A DNA stretch of 64,000 bases, taken from assembly GCA_020205615.1 (NCBI GenBank), contig CM035167.1, positions 136,910,568 to 136,974,567 of the forward strand, in the 5' to 3' direction. Under the pieces are notes generated by a model. That model was not told where the DNA came from. It worked only from the letters and a program-made list of their open reading frames with translations, and searched no databases. The position numbers and the translations under genes are program-made. Shown one piece after another: positions 12,577-24,722 of this stretch. This DNA comes from Panax quinquefolius (Eukaryota; Streptophyta; Magnoliopsida; Apiales; Araliaceae). The stretch's first letter is position 1, and each line of letters starts with the position of its first letter.

Positions 12577-13289
12577 CACGAAGTTGTTAGTATCCGCGAA
12601 GCAGCGAGCTTCATCGGCGGAGAGATGGTCGGGCAGGGCGTTGGGCTCACGATCGAGGTCATAGAGGGCGTAGCAGACGGAGTATTTCAAAGAGTGGTGG
12701 ACAGGACGGCGGCGTTCGTGCCAAACCGTGTCTTAGTAGAGTGAAACTGATGTTGGAGCGGCGGCGCGGTGAGAAGAGGAGGCGAAAAGGGAGGAGGAGA
12801 GTGTGTGAAGACTGAAGGAGGTGAAAATGACGGAGAGGATATAGCAGAGGAGATAGAGTAAGGTGCTGTTTGTTTAAATTTGATTGTTTCTTAATGGACC
12901 GTCTCTTATTCGTTAAGAGGTATGATATTATTTTTTTATTTTTTTGTTACATCTGAATGCCTCTTAATCGGTAAGACAGAAAATAAAATCTTAATAATTA
13001 AGAGGTACCTCTTAATGAAATTTTTGTGATAGTTTTTTTTTTATATAAATATATTCAACAATATAATACACTCATTTTTATTAAATTAAATATTTAAAAT
13101 TATTAAATAAATTTTTACCCTTTAAAATGGTAAAATAGTGTCATTAAGAGACAACTTATTTTTTAGTTATCAAACAATTTTTTAGATTCAGATCTTATAA
13201 CCATTCAGATAATCTAATTTATTAAGACATCATAATCATTCAGATCTTAATTCACATTCCTAGATTTATCAAACACAACCTAACTCCAT
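12577..13289 (-). pseudogene. DUF1365-family gene fragment, first exon, disrupted
   Basis: The start codon lies at 13287-13289 and codons 2 and 3 follow. A MITE then intervenes (12862-13280), and codon 4 resumes at 12858 in the same frame. The fragment encodes a hydrophobic N-terminus (LLYLLCYILSVIF) and the diagnostic block HERRRPVHHS, YALYDLDREP, PDHLSADEAR, as in the N-terminal half of plant DUF1365 proteins. A TAA at 12733-12735 stands where related proteins have Glu (SLYEG). The exon ends near 12577 at a possible GT donor, and no later exons are present. It is enclosed in MULE inverted repeats, so it is probably a captured fragment. The molecular function of DUF1365 is not established. 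Confidence 0.75.
12862..13280. mobile_element. Tourist-like (PIF/Harbinger) MITE, 419 bp
   Basis: The termini are GGTGCTGTTTGTTTAAAT on the left and the imperfect reverse complement of GGTTGTGTTTGATAAAT on the right. Both sides are flanked by TAA (12859-12861 and 13281-13283), the 3-bp target typical of PIF/Harbinger. Removing the element and one TAA restores the first codons of the DUF1365 fragment, which confirms both ends. It is AT-rich and has no coding capacity. Confidence 0.8.
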
Positions 13290-13769
13290 TATCAATCGGG
13301 GCCAGTTGACTTTGATGACGTTTCAACTTTTAATTTTGTGAATTGAATTATTTGAAGATAAAATGATCCACTTTGGATTTTTGGGTCGGGTTGGCCGGGT
13401 AGGAATGGATATACTTGTTTTTAATGGGTGAGCTATAATTTATATGTGTAATGACTAGGATTGAATAAATATTTCTTTTTTTCCTCGCCACTATTCCATG
13501 TCAGCTTTCTCCCTCCTATGTGGTCAAACCGTTTAAAGTCAATATAGCTTAACAGATTTTGTAACGTTTTGTAAGAAAACAAAAGTTAAGTGAGTTGATT
13601 ATAAGGAAAAAAAATTGAGTGACTCAATTATAAGTTAAATTAAAGTAGAGTGACCAAAAAAGCATTTATAGTTGTCTTTTACTATATAATTTTAATTAAG
13701 TTAGAATTTAATTGATATAATAATATTATCTATATTCCACGAGTGCTCCTTTCAGTTTTAAAATACAAC

Positions 13770-16218
13770 TGTGACGCCCCCAAAATTAGGTATACGTCAC
13801 CCATCTTGGGTCGCCACTTACATGGTACATAAATTCAAATACAAACTTAATTATACATCATGTAGTGTAACATACGACAATCACATAAACCGAGAGTTCT
13901 AATAGGAATATTGTCATTTAGATAATATCCATACTCGAAAGAGTCCTCATTACATTTATTGTCACACTATTTAACGAATAGTGAGGACTACTAATGCTAT
14001 CTTCGGGACCATCACTCTTTTCCCAGGCTCGTCCCGGCTATATTCTCATTTCACGAAGAAACGGTGAAAGAAAATTGAGCTCAACTAGCCCGATAAGAAA
14101 TATTATGACTAAGATAATGCGAATAAATTATCATTAGCCTTCAACAGATGTTAAGCGATAAAATACAATAGAACAACCAGGTTTAAGCTGCGTGGAATAT
14201 CTGATCCATTAAAAAGTCAGTAGAAAATAAAGTCCACTATCTTTTAGGTTTTAAAGGTTTTCATCAATTTTTATCACTAAGACTCGGTTTAATGAATAAA
14301 CCACAATATCTAATCATCCACATACCCACGGTCGAGGATTTTCATCAAATTATCAATAGTCGACTATATCTACGAATCACCCCTGGTCATAATCATACCA
14401 AAAACTATCCATCAACGCATTACAGAGGCCCTTTGAGGACTTTTGTCACATCATTTATATCAAGCCATGATTATCTTAGAATGAACCACAGTCGTAATCA
14501 TACTAAGTTCATCTATGCATGTAAGCGAAGATAACTTTCAACATAATATAAACATGATGATGATGATGACAATGATATAATAATTCAATAAAACAAGTTC
14601 AAGAATTAATTTTCTAGGATTTATTAACGTCCAAATTGTCAACAAGATCTTGTTTTGTAGAGTAAAATTCAAGAATGATCGGAAGAATATTTCCATGAAA
14701 AAATCTTTGGATGAAACGCGAAAAATATCGAGGATATTCTACTAATTTCATGGAGTATAGAAGTCAAAGTTTTAACCAATGGGTATAATAAAGAATGGAA
14801 TAACAAAAGAAATCACCATGCGTGTGGTAATTAGCATAAGCGAGGTTATTCAATGAGAATAATAATAACGAAACGGTCGGTGAAATTCACAAAGCGGGAT
14901 GATCCAACAAGAATAATAAATCTTTGAATAATAATAAACAATGGAACGAGTCCGATGTAAAAACACACGAGACGAGGATATTCCAAGAATAATAAATGCG
15001 AATAATAAACAATGGAACCGGTCCACATGTAAAACACATGAGCGGGATATTCAACGAAATAATAAAGAATGGAATAACGAAAGAAGATCACCAAGTATAG
15101 GGGATTCAAGCGTATCTGAGTTATTCAACCGAAATAAATAAGAATGGAATAATATAAGTATTTTACCAAGTATAGGGTATCTGGCGTATCACGAGTTATG
15201 TATAGGGTATTCCACTTTTACGAGTTATTCAACGAGAATAATAATGAATGGAATAACGAAGTTCTCTTCGTGAATAAGAAAGAATAACACCCTTACTGAA
15301 TACAACAAATAATATCCCTTCTTAGTAAAAAAGACACTTTGGATATCAAAGTAGTGAAGTACCGAAATACTCTTCTTCTTTATCTCTATAGATTTTCTCT
15401 CTATAAACTTCTCTCTATAATTTCTCTCTACAGAGTTTGGTTGAATTAAATGAAAATAATGAAGGAATGAACTTCATTTATAGAAAAATAGAATGCATAG
15501 TAATTAATCCATGAGCAGTTCAGATTGATTTACTTTAATCGGACGGTCCATATTTAAAGCAAAATCTTTTAAATAAAATATCATATATTCTATTTATATA
15601 AAAACATTTTACTATCTGCAAACACTATGTAATACTATATGAAAACACTTATCAAAAAACTATAACACCTATGCATAATAAAATATAATATATTCTATTT
15701 ATAGAATAACTTTAATAAAGTATTACATTTTATATAAAGATATTTACATTTTATTACGTTAATAATACGAATAAAACAAAAGCGTCATTATCATTATAAT
15801 AATTCATATTATTAATCGTGATAATGGAATCAAACCCGGTGACTTCTCACATAAGCATCGATAATCAATCTGGTGTCTTCTTATACGCAACCACACGTAT
15901 TCTTTGTACTTTTACTAAAGAGTAGTTCAACGGTATCCACGGTAAAACTTCCGCGTTATTTGATAAAATATTTTTGTCGTTTTCTCGATCCGAATGAATA
16001 ATTACATTAATGGGGTCCACCATGATTGAGTAGTTATGCGATTATTCCTGCTAAACCGAATATTCCCAGGCCAATCGAATATAATATAACCACTTGCATA
16101 CTTTTGCAAAATTTATAAATACTACCCATAACTATAATATTATCTCAAATTCACACCATAATATTAAAATTATTTTGACAAAATTTAAATCTTTATTGAT
16201 AAAATCTAGGGTCTCACA
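13770..16218 (-). mobile_element. 3' LTR of family A element 1
   Basis: It begins TGTGACGCCCCCAAAATTAG and ends GGGTCTCACA. It contains tandem AATAATAAACAATGGAAC-type units (about 14860-15260), a TATA-like CATTTATA (minus-strand TATAAATG) at 15475-15482, and a degraded ACTATGCAAAAC array near 15610-15680. Confidence 0.85.
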
Positions 16219-16424
16219 TTTCCCTCACTTATGGAATTTAGCCCTCGAAATTAGGAATGCGTACACAGTATGATAAAGAGGTGAGGATACCATGAATACC
16301 TTTATCGTTAAAAAATATTAAATTCATCTTATGAATCCGGGAAAGATATTCATTAACAACTCGTCTTTTTGCCTTCTGGGCCAAAGATATACAAGCTGTA
16401 AAATCAATAATCTTTGAGGCGTAG

Positions 16425-17165
16425 CTTAATAGTATCACGACCACGAATTATCCATTACCTTCGGCGAGGATATTCGTGTTTTCAATCTGATCGTGATTAT
16501 CTTAGAATAATCATTGGTCATAATCATACCAATCTATCGATACTTCTGACGAAAGATGACTTTTATCACATCCATGAATTAATATTTCATTCTTTGAGAC
16601 TCATTTCGATAATTAATTCATATCATCGAATCATCCACACTTTACTGGGCCAAGGATATTCATTAGTATCACGACCACGAATTATCCATTACACTACGAC
16701 CGAAAATAATCGTGTATTCATTAGTATCACGACCACAAATTATCCATACCTTCTGACGAAGATAATCGTGTATTCATTAGTATCCGACCACAAATTATCC
16801 ATGCACTACGGCGAAAGATAATCGTGTATTCATTAGTATCACGACCATAAATTATCCATACACTACTGACGAAAGATAATCGTGTATTCATTAGTATCAC
16901 GACCACGAATTATCCATACACTACGGCCAAAGATAATCGTGTATTCATTAGTATCACGACCACAAATTATCCATGCACTACTGCCGAAGATAATCGTGTA
17001 TTCATTAGTATCACGACCACGAATTATCCATACACTACTGACGAAGATAATCGTGTATTCATTAGTATCACGACCACAAATTATTCATACACTTCTGACG
17101 AAGATAATCGTGTATTCATTAGTATCACGACCACAAATTATCCATTACTACGACCCGAAGATAAT
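16425..17165. repeat. Tandem array, about 57-bp unit, in family A element 1
   Basis: About nine to ten copies of a unit containing GTATTCATTAGTATCACGAC and AATTATCCAT, then a variable CACTAC...CGAAGATAATC word. The unit is also found in element 2 (51683-52400) and in divergent form in the LTRs. The period is close to a multiple of three, so long open frames appear through it, but these are a by-product. It occupies the place of pol next to the polypurine tract. Confidence 0.85.
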
Positions 17166-17249
17166 CGTGTTTTCAATTACGGTTATGATTATCTTAAAAC
17201 AATCCACAGTCATAATCATACCAAGTCCATCTATGCACTACTGAACACG

Positions 17250-18690
17250 AGATGACTTTCAACGTAATATAAACATGAGGATAATGATATAAAGAATCAA
17301 TCAAATGAGATAAAGGATAAATATTAAACATTTATAATATAATTTATCCGAGGATTCAATAATATCCCCATGTTATCAATCACTTAATAATCTCATAATC
17401 TAATATCATTAATATTATAACAATATTTTAATCACTTCTTAAATTTATAAACAATTTATTTCAATTGTTTACGCTTTACCATATAATGCATTTAATCATT
17501 CAAAAATGCCATACTCATAAGATATCATCACCAATTATCAAATCTCTCAAAACAAAATATGCATATACTCTATATAGGATTCTCTAGCCATAAAATCATA
17601 TTTTCAACTTTGTTACTTCACATAACATATTTAACTCATATGTTCGTAACTAAACTATTTTCATGAAAAATACCAAATCAGTCCCAAAAATATTTATTTT
17701 CTGGGATTTAGCATAATATAGTCTCATAATGAAAATATATTTTTCTCGGAATTTTTAAAATTCATTTACTATTTTTCGAAAATCAATTTCTAATTAATTC
17801 CTTAAGAAATTAGCTACCTCAAGTTTAACTCCAAAAATTCCCAAATCTTGGCACGACTTTACACATGTTAATGTGAGCCTCCAGTTTAAATTTCATGGTT
17901 ATCGGAGTTATAAAACTCCGGTTATAGCGTTTTTTGTCGGAAAAACCTAAATATTGAAATAGTCATAACTTGCTCATTTTATGTCAGAATGAGCTCATTT
18001 TTGGACAGGAGGTACTTTATACCATATACTTTCATGTCCCAAAAGGCCAGAATTTTTCTCATAATTTAAGTGGCCGAAACAGTCCCTCTAAAATCATGGC
18101 AGCAGCTTTTTCGGTTTTTGCAGCTTTGCACTCCTTTGCTAAAATCAGTCCACACAAAAATCTACAACACCTTTTCCAGTAATTCCACTTGGATTAGTTA
18201 GGTAACTCATAGATCTAATTCTAGGACTTTAACACACTCAAAAATTCAAAATATAATAGGAGATATGGTCAATTGAATTTCATGTTACGTTTTTCACCAA
18301 AATCTGATTTTCAACTCTTTGTGATTTCTAAGAAACTTTCTTGTTTTCACATACTAACCAACATAACTCATCATAAAACTTACTAATACTTCATATACCC
18401 ATTATTTTCATCAGTTCTATACTTTTATTATGACTTTCATCATAATCCACGTAAAGCAGATCCTTTTAGTTGAAGAAATATTTGAGGTTTAAGAAAATGA
18501 GTTTTTATCTTTGGGGTCATACAAAATTCGATTTCACGCGTTAGGGTAGGCTAGGAAGTCTTCAAGAATCGCTAAGAAATTTATTAATGATAGAAATATC
18601 ATTCAAAAGCTATTACTCTCGTCCAAGACTTGGATAGTCGTCACATTAATACCAACTGTGACTTCTATCCCTTAACTGGATAACACCTCA
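17250..18690. other. Conserved non-coding interior block of family A
   Basis: About 1.4 kb that aligns closely with 52490-53900 in the other complete element. Both share TGAGATAAAGGATAAATATT, AGGAGGTACTTTATACC and AATTCCACTTGGATTAGTTA. Neither copy keeps a long frame, so conservation reflects recent common ancestry rather than coding. It probably replaced pol in the family founder. I found no transduced gene that I can name. Confidence 0.6.
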
Positions 18691-18999
18691 CAATGATACC
18701 TATCAACTTGCCATCTTCAGTCACGACGTCACCTACAAAAAGTCTGGCTTCGGTGCATTCCACACAAGGAAGTCAACAACGAAAGGATCGGGCTCTTTAC
18801 TTATGGCTTGATATGATAATGATTGACTTTAGTGGTTTGGTTACTTTGAATTCGTATAACAGGTTGGTTAGGAATATGAAAGCTAACAACCTTACAAAAA
18901 GAATAACGAGTAGTTAATCAATCGTTTTCAAAAATTACCTCAAAGTCAAGTATTTTCAAAGAGATAAGATCGTGAAAGTGTTTATTTAAAACAACAAGA

Positions 19000-19262
19000 T
19001 TAATAAACAGTGGAGGTAACGAAGGTTTCTCCCAACGAAGTTTCGATAGATAAATCAAAGTCTAATTTTTTTTCCTGAGTCAAATTTAAACATTGAACAC
19101 AACTAGGTAGAATAAAAAGAGTGGGTAGAACCCCGGTATCTAACACGGTATAGATTTCGCAAGAGCTTATGATTAACTTACCAGTGATAATTTTATTCGG
19201 GTTCCTCGTCACGAGAAAAAAACGCTCTCTCTTAAACTCTGGCTTTGGTTTTATGCAGGATG
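19000..19262 (-). pseudogene. Retropepsin-like protease of family A element 1
   Basis: A minus-strand frame carries an LDTG motif at about 19129-19143 (VLDTGVLPTLFI), matching the aspartic-protease active-site loop of Ty3/gypsy elements (usually DSGA or DTGA followed by hydrophobic residues). It lies directly after the gag zinc knuckles and continues with a LDFDLSIETSLGE stretch that fits the next strands of the fold. It cleaves gag and pol precursors in active elements. Here the open frame ends near 19000 and no reverse transcriptase follows. Confidence 0.65.
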
Positions 19263-19264
19263 AC

Positions 19265-20375
19265 CTTTGGTGCCTCCATCCTAGTTGAATTTGTCTTGAT
19301 GGCACAAAATCGAGCTAAGTGACCTTCTCTTCCACAATTATAACATGCTTTGGATGGCATGACACAGTTCGAGATGATGTGTCCTCTCCTCGCATTTGAA
19401 GCATATGATAGGTGGTCTTTCTCCTTCCTTAACAACTGGGTCTTTGGTCTTGGCGTCTTTCCATCATTGTTGAATTTCCTCTTCTTGAAATTTCCATTCT
19501 ATTATTTTGACCATGGTTACCACGAAATGATAATTTCCCCGATGGTTATCGTTGTTCGATGGTAGATTGCCTTAAGTCGATTATTATTGTGTTGTTGGTG
19601 CGTTACCTTTTGGTTGTCTTTGACTCATTATCGCTCCAATAAGCGAGCCCTATTCACCATATCTGAATACAAACAAAGTTTATGAAAATTAGGTATTGGC
19701 GTATATCGGGTTTCAAACCTCTTAAAAACATTCGCGTCATTCGCTCCTCATTATCGACCAAATGGGATCTGAAGCCAAGATAACTTCGGCAAACTTAGCC
19801 TCATCTTGTGACACGGTTATATTATTTTGCTCGACTTGATAAACTCCACCTCCTTCGTGTGGCGAATACTTTCGGGGAAAGTACTTGTCGTTGAACAACT
19901 CTTGGAACTTCTCCCAGACATCTTGAGTATGTCGATGCAGATACGTTTTCTGATTCCCACGATGTCTGCCTCTTCACGCAACATAAAAAGTGGCAAATAG
20001 AACCTTTTGCTCTCTGAGCATCCCAAGACATCAAATATCTTGGTGATCTGCTTTAACCACGTCTCGCTTTTAAGTGGTTACGGCTTTCCCAAAAACTCCG
20101 GTGGTCCCAGCTCCTTGAACTACTTAGCGGTGGCCAGAATGGTGGGTTGCCATTATTTTCACCTGCTTTATGAGCGAGGCATGCCTTTCGTCTGCGATGT
20201 TGCATGAATTCTAAAAACTCCTAAACGTCTGAAATCGTTAAATCGTTTGATCGGTGTTGTTGTTTACGGAGGATTATCGCCATCACTGTCGCACATTATC
20301 TGATTATTGATATGTGGAAACTCAGCGGTCTCTGTGCTCCATTGCTTATCTCAATATTTTGGATGCCATTTTCAA
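19265..20375 (-). pseudogene. Gag of family A element 1, with two CCHC zinc knuckles
   Basis: Minus-strand pieces read in order: a retrotransposon gag core (DVLGCSES, FMLREEAD, FPESIRHTKEVEFI) at about 20030-19830, a low-complexity linker, then two zinc knuckles. The second, CYNCGREGHLARFC, is intact at 19304-19345. The first (CFKC...RGHIISNC) lies about 60 bases before it and is broken by one missing base. Gag forms the virus-like particle and packages RNA. Several 1-2-base shifts prevent a continuous frame; I cannot tell decay from sequence error. The gag start is not clear. Confidence 0.75.
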
Positions 20376-20552
20376 ATCTTTTACAAAACAAGGGTTAATT
20401 AACATATCACATATTATCCCTATACAGCGATCGACCAATTAAATACCAAATAAACTTAGGTAGGTCATACTAGTGAAAGAATTTCCGTCTCCCCCCTCCT
20501 AGTTCTTATCTCACATCTTAGCAGGGATCATATCCTAAGCTCGATATACTGT

Positions 20553-22998
20553 TGTGGCGCCCCAAAATTAGGTATCGTCACCCATCTTGGTCGCCACTTC
20601 ATGGTACATAAATTCAAATACAAACTTAATTATACATACGTAGGTGTAACATACGACAATACATAAAGCGAGAGTTCTAATAGGAATATTGTCATTTAGA
20701 TAATATCCATACTCTCAAGAGTCCTCATTACATTTATTATCACACTATTTAACGAAATAGTGAGGACTACTAATTCTATCTTCGGACCATCACTCTTTTC
20801 CCCAGGCTTCGTCCCGCTATATTCTCATTTCACGAAGAAACGGTGAAAGAAAGGGTGAGCTCAACTAGCCCGATGAAATATTATGACTAAGATAATGCGA
20901 AATAAATTATCATTAGCCTTTAATGATGTTAAGCGATAAAATACAATAGACAACCAGTTTAAGCTGCGGCGGAATATCGATCCATTAAAAAGTCAAGTAG
21001 AAAATAAAGTCCACTATCTTTTAGGTTTTAAAGGTTTTCATCAATTTTTATCACTAAGACTCGGTTTAATGAATAAACCACAATATCTAATCATCCTGTA
21101 CCACGGTCGAGGATTTTCATCAAATTATCAATAATCGTGACTATCTTAGAATCACCCTGGTCATAATCATACCAAAAACTATCCATCACTTGCATTCACG
21201 AGCCCTTTGAGGACTTTTGTCACATCATTTATATCAAGCCGTGATTATCTTATCTGAATGAACCTGGTCATAATCATACTAAGTTCATATATGCATGTAA
21301 GCCAAAGATAACTTTCAACATAATATAAACATGAGGATGATGACAATGATATAATAATTCATAAAACAAGTTCAAAATTAATTTCTCCGAGGATTTATTA
21401 ACGTCCAAATTGTCGACAAGATCTTTGTTTTGTAGAGTAAAATTCAAGAATGATCGGAAGAATATTTCCATGAAAAATCTTTGGATGAAGCGCAAATATC
21501 GAGGATATTCTACTAATTTCATGGAGTATAGAAGTCAAAGTTTTAACCAATTTGGGTATAATAAAGAATGGAATAACAAAAGAAATCACCGTAAATGCGG
21601 TGCTTGGCATAGACGGGTTATTCAACGAATAATAATAATAACGAAACGAGTCGGGTGAAATTCACCAAGCGGCGGGATGATCTAACGAGAATAATAAATC
21701 TTTGAATAATAATAAACAATGGAACCGAATTAGGTGTAAAACACACAGACGGGATATTCAACGAGAATAATAAATGCGGAATAATAAACAATGGAACCGG
21801 TGCGGTGTAAAACACTGCATGAGGATATTCAACGAGAATAATAAAGAATGGAATAACGAAGAAGATCACCAAGTATAGGGGATTCCAGCGTTATCTGAGT
21901 TATTCAACGAAATAAATAAGAATGGAATAATATAAGTATTTCACCAAGTATAGGGTATCTGCATATCTGAGGTTATGTATAGGGTATTCCACTTTTACGA
22001 GTTATTCAATGAATAATAATGAATGGAATAACGAAGTTCTCTTCATGAATAAGAAAGAATAACACCCTTACGATTACAACAAATAATATCCCTTACCGTA
22101 AAAAGACCTTTGGATATCAAAGTAGTGAAGTGCCGAATACTTTCTTAACTTTTTCTCTATAGATTTTCTCTCTATAAACTTCTCTACATAATTTCTCTCT
22201 ACAGAGTTTAATTGAATTAAGTAAGAAAATAATGAAGGAATGAGATTATTTATAGGAAAATAGAATGCATAGTAATTAATTCATGAGCGGTCAGTTGATT
22301 TACTTTAATCGACGGTCCATATTTAAAAGTAAAATCTTTTAAATAAAATATCATATATTCTATTTATATAAAAATATTTTACTATGCAAAAACTTATGCA
22401 ATACTTATGCAAAACACTTATGCAAAACACTATCTGATTACTATCGTAATAAAATATAATATATTCTATTTATAGAATAACTTTAATAAAGTATACATTT
22501 TTATATAAAAGATATTTACATTTTATTACGTTAATAATCTGAATAAAACAAAAGCGTCGTTTCATTATAATAATTCATATTATTAATCGATGATAATGGA
22601 ATCAAACCGAGTGACTTCTCACATAAGCATCGATAATCAATCTGGTGTCTTCTTATATGCAACCACACGTATTCTTGTACTTTTACTACTAGGTAGTAGT
22701 TCAACAAGTATCCACAGTAAAACTTCCGCCGTTATTTCAATAAAATATTTTTGTCGTTTTCTCGATCCGATGATAATTACATTAGTAAGGTCCACCAATG
22801 ATTGGTAGTTATGTCGATTATTATTCACCGCTAAACCGAATATTCCCGAGGCCAATCGAATATAATATAACCACTTGCATACTTTTGAAATTTATAAATA
22901 CTACCCACAATTATAATATTATCTCAAATTCACACCATAATATTAAAATTATTTCGACAAAAATTTAAATCTTTATTGATAAAATCTGAGATACCATG
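20553..22998 (-). mobile_element. 5' LTR of family A element 1
   Basis: It starts TGTGGCGCCCCAAAATTAGG and ends near ATCTGAGATACCATG; the usual GGTCTCACA end is altered, but the TSD places the boundary. A primer site remnant lies to its left. TATTTATA at 22247-22254 is the minus-strand TATA box (TATAAATA), followed by a GA-rich untranslated leader. Confidence 0.8.
22247..22254 (-). promoter_or_regulatory. TATA box in the 5' LTR of family A element 1
   Basis: The minus strand reads TATAAATA about 0.75 kb into the LTR, followed by CTCATTCCTTCATTATTTTC and a run of AGAGAGAAA words. The arrangement is preserved in every family A LTR, which supports a promoter role. Confidence 0.55.
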
Positions 22999-23003
22999 AC
23001 AAC

Positions 23004-23778
23004 ACATTTTACAATTTTAAAATAAATTTACAAAATTTTATCAAATTTATTTGATGATAGTTCAAATAACTATATATACTTGTTATAAATTTACTATAAA
23101 AATATTACTAATTCTTATATTTATTGATTTAAAATTATATAATCCAAATCATGTTTAAAACTAAAATAATTTAAAAACTATAGAATGTGTCTCAAATTTC
23201 GTAACCGTTGGTTGAAGCAGAAACAAAGAGACGTACGAAATGGCCGTTGCAACGGACAACATCAATATTTGTCACCGTTCCGTTACTCAGGTAGCTGATG
23301 AGATGACCCAACAAGTCACAATCGCCTAAAATATATCCATCATCCTAAAACAGTTATAACTGACTAAATATCGTAACACAAAATCTCCTCGTCAGTACTT
23401 AACTATTTAATACCATATCAAAGTAGGTATTATTATTTTGGATAAAAAATTTATGAATAAAATTAAATTTTATCTTTTTTAAAATGAGTGATATACACTT
23501 AACTATTATATTAATCTATATTCACACTTCTGAGAGATTACGATATTTTTATTATTACTAGTAAGAGTATAATAGTTCAAACGATAAGTTTTTATTTAAT
23601 CTTTTAAATAAATATGAGCAAAACAAACATAATATAAAATTATGTACTCTTAAAATTAGTAATCTTGGGAATATAATTCTTACAAACAAACGTGCCTACG
23701 TGTTCAAAATTGTGAGTATTACTTTCTCAAATAATATTACGTAAGAGTATACGGTAGAATACGCATATATAACTGCTA
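23004..23778. other. AT-rich intergenic stretch
   Basis: I see no gene, retrotransposon end or tandem repeat here. It lies between the TSD of family A element 1 and the MITE cluster upstream of the MYB gene. Confidence 0.4.
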
Positions 23779-24352
23779 GGGTTATGTTTGTTTACGAAGA
23801 TTATAATTCGGGATTATAATCCATGCATGTGATTATAATCCAAGACTATGTTCGTTTGCAAGGATTATACTCGGAATAAAACTATTAATCCGAAGGCTAT
23901 ATATGTTTGTTTGCAAGAATTATAGTTGAAATATGACTATTAATCCTAAGTGTCTTATTTGTTTTCAAATTTAGATTTGAGACTAATAAAATGACTTAAT
24001 AATCTTGACATTATAATTATAATCCTGAGATTATAATCATTACAAACAAACATAACTCAACTGTCTTGTTTGTTTTTAAATTTAGACTTGGGACTATTAT
24101 TAGGGATTATAAAATGAAACATAGTCTTGTAATTATAATTATACTCTGGATTATAATTAAGATTAATAGTCTTTGGGATTATAATATTTGTAAAAACAAA
24201 CATAGCCCAAAATTATAATTATAATCTAAATATTGTTAAGTCATTTTATAATCCATACGTTAATAGTCTTAAGTCTAAATTTAAAAACAAACAAAACACT
24301 TGAAATTAATATTCCTATAATTTCACGTATAATCTTTGTAAACAAAGATAGC
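23779..24352. repeat. MITE cluster upstream of the MYB gene
   Basis: It starts AGGGTTATGTTTGTTTACGA and ends TCTTTGTAAACAAAGATAGC. Between are at least three internal boundaries of the form TTTGCAAGGATTATA or ATTACAAACAAACATAACTC. The same termini and internal ATTATAATCC / GACTTAATAATC words occur at 11349-11872, so this is a family present as nested or adjacent copies. The right end is about 370 bases before the MYB start codon. Confidence 0.6.
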
Positions 24353-24722
24353 CGGTTGTATAAAATGTCAACCGCCAGGTGAATTGAACAAGCAAAAGCC
24401 GTTACGTACGTAGAGATTGAATCAGTTAGTGTAGTAGTTAGTTACAAATACCAAACAGTCCAACCAACTCCAGCCATGCACAAACTCATATAGAGAGAGA
24501 GAAAAAATTAACCAAACACTAACAAAACTAAAATGGTTTCCTCGATGTGAGAGAATACAAAACAAATTAATTGCAGTTTTACGGTTCATTCATACCCCCA
24601 CCCCACCTCTTTCCAGACGGTTAATTAAGCCCCTCGATCTCTATCTACACAAACCCTAACTCCCATTTTCATTTTCTCTCATCATCTTCGTTAAAACGAT
24701 AGAAAGAAGAATTGCATTAGGG

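Larger units (their letters stand above)
11903..13669. mobile_element. Mutator-like element with long TIRs carrying a gene fragment (Pack-MULE)
   Basis: 11903-12073 and 13497-13669 are inverted copies of about 170 bp; shared words include AGTCACTCTA/GGTCACTCTA, TTTCTTACAAAACGTTACAA and GACTTTAAACG.TTTGACCAC. Such long inverted ends are typical of MULEs. Between them lies a DUF1365 exon on the minus strand, interrupted by a 419-bp MITE. There is no transposase. I found no convincing 9-10-bp TSD, so the insertion is old or the exact ends are off by a few bases. Confidence 0.65.
13770..22998 (-). mobile_element. Family A element 1: non-autonomous LTR retrotransposon with gag-protease only
   Basis: Two LTRs of about 2.45 kb (13770-16218 and 20553-22998) flank a 4.3-kb interior. 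ACAAC occurs immediately left of the first LTR (13765-13769) and right of the second (22999-23003), a 5-bp TSD. The polypurine tract lies at 16219-16230 and the degraded primer site at about 20541-20552, so it reads on the minus strand. From its 5' end the interior has gag with two zinc knuckles, a protease, 1.4 kb of non-coding DNA and about 57-bp tandem repeats. Reverse transcriptase, RNase H and integrase are absent. The layout resembles the TR-GAG class of plant non-autonomous elements. Confidence 0.85.

Noticed and set aside
16414..17244. Long open frames with a repeating SLVSRPRIIH-type peptide
   Set aside because: They run through the 57-bp tandem array, whose period is a multiple of three. 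The same happens on the opposite strand in the other element (51929-52414). This is a by-product, not a protein.
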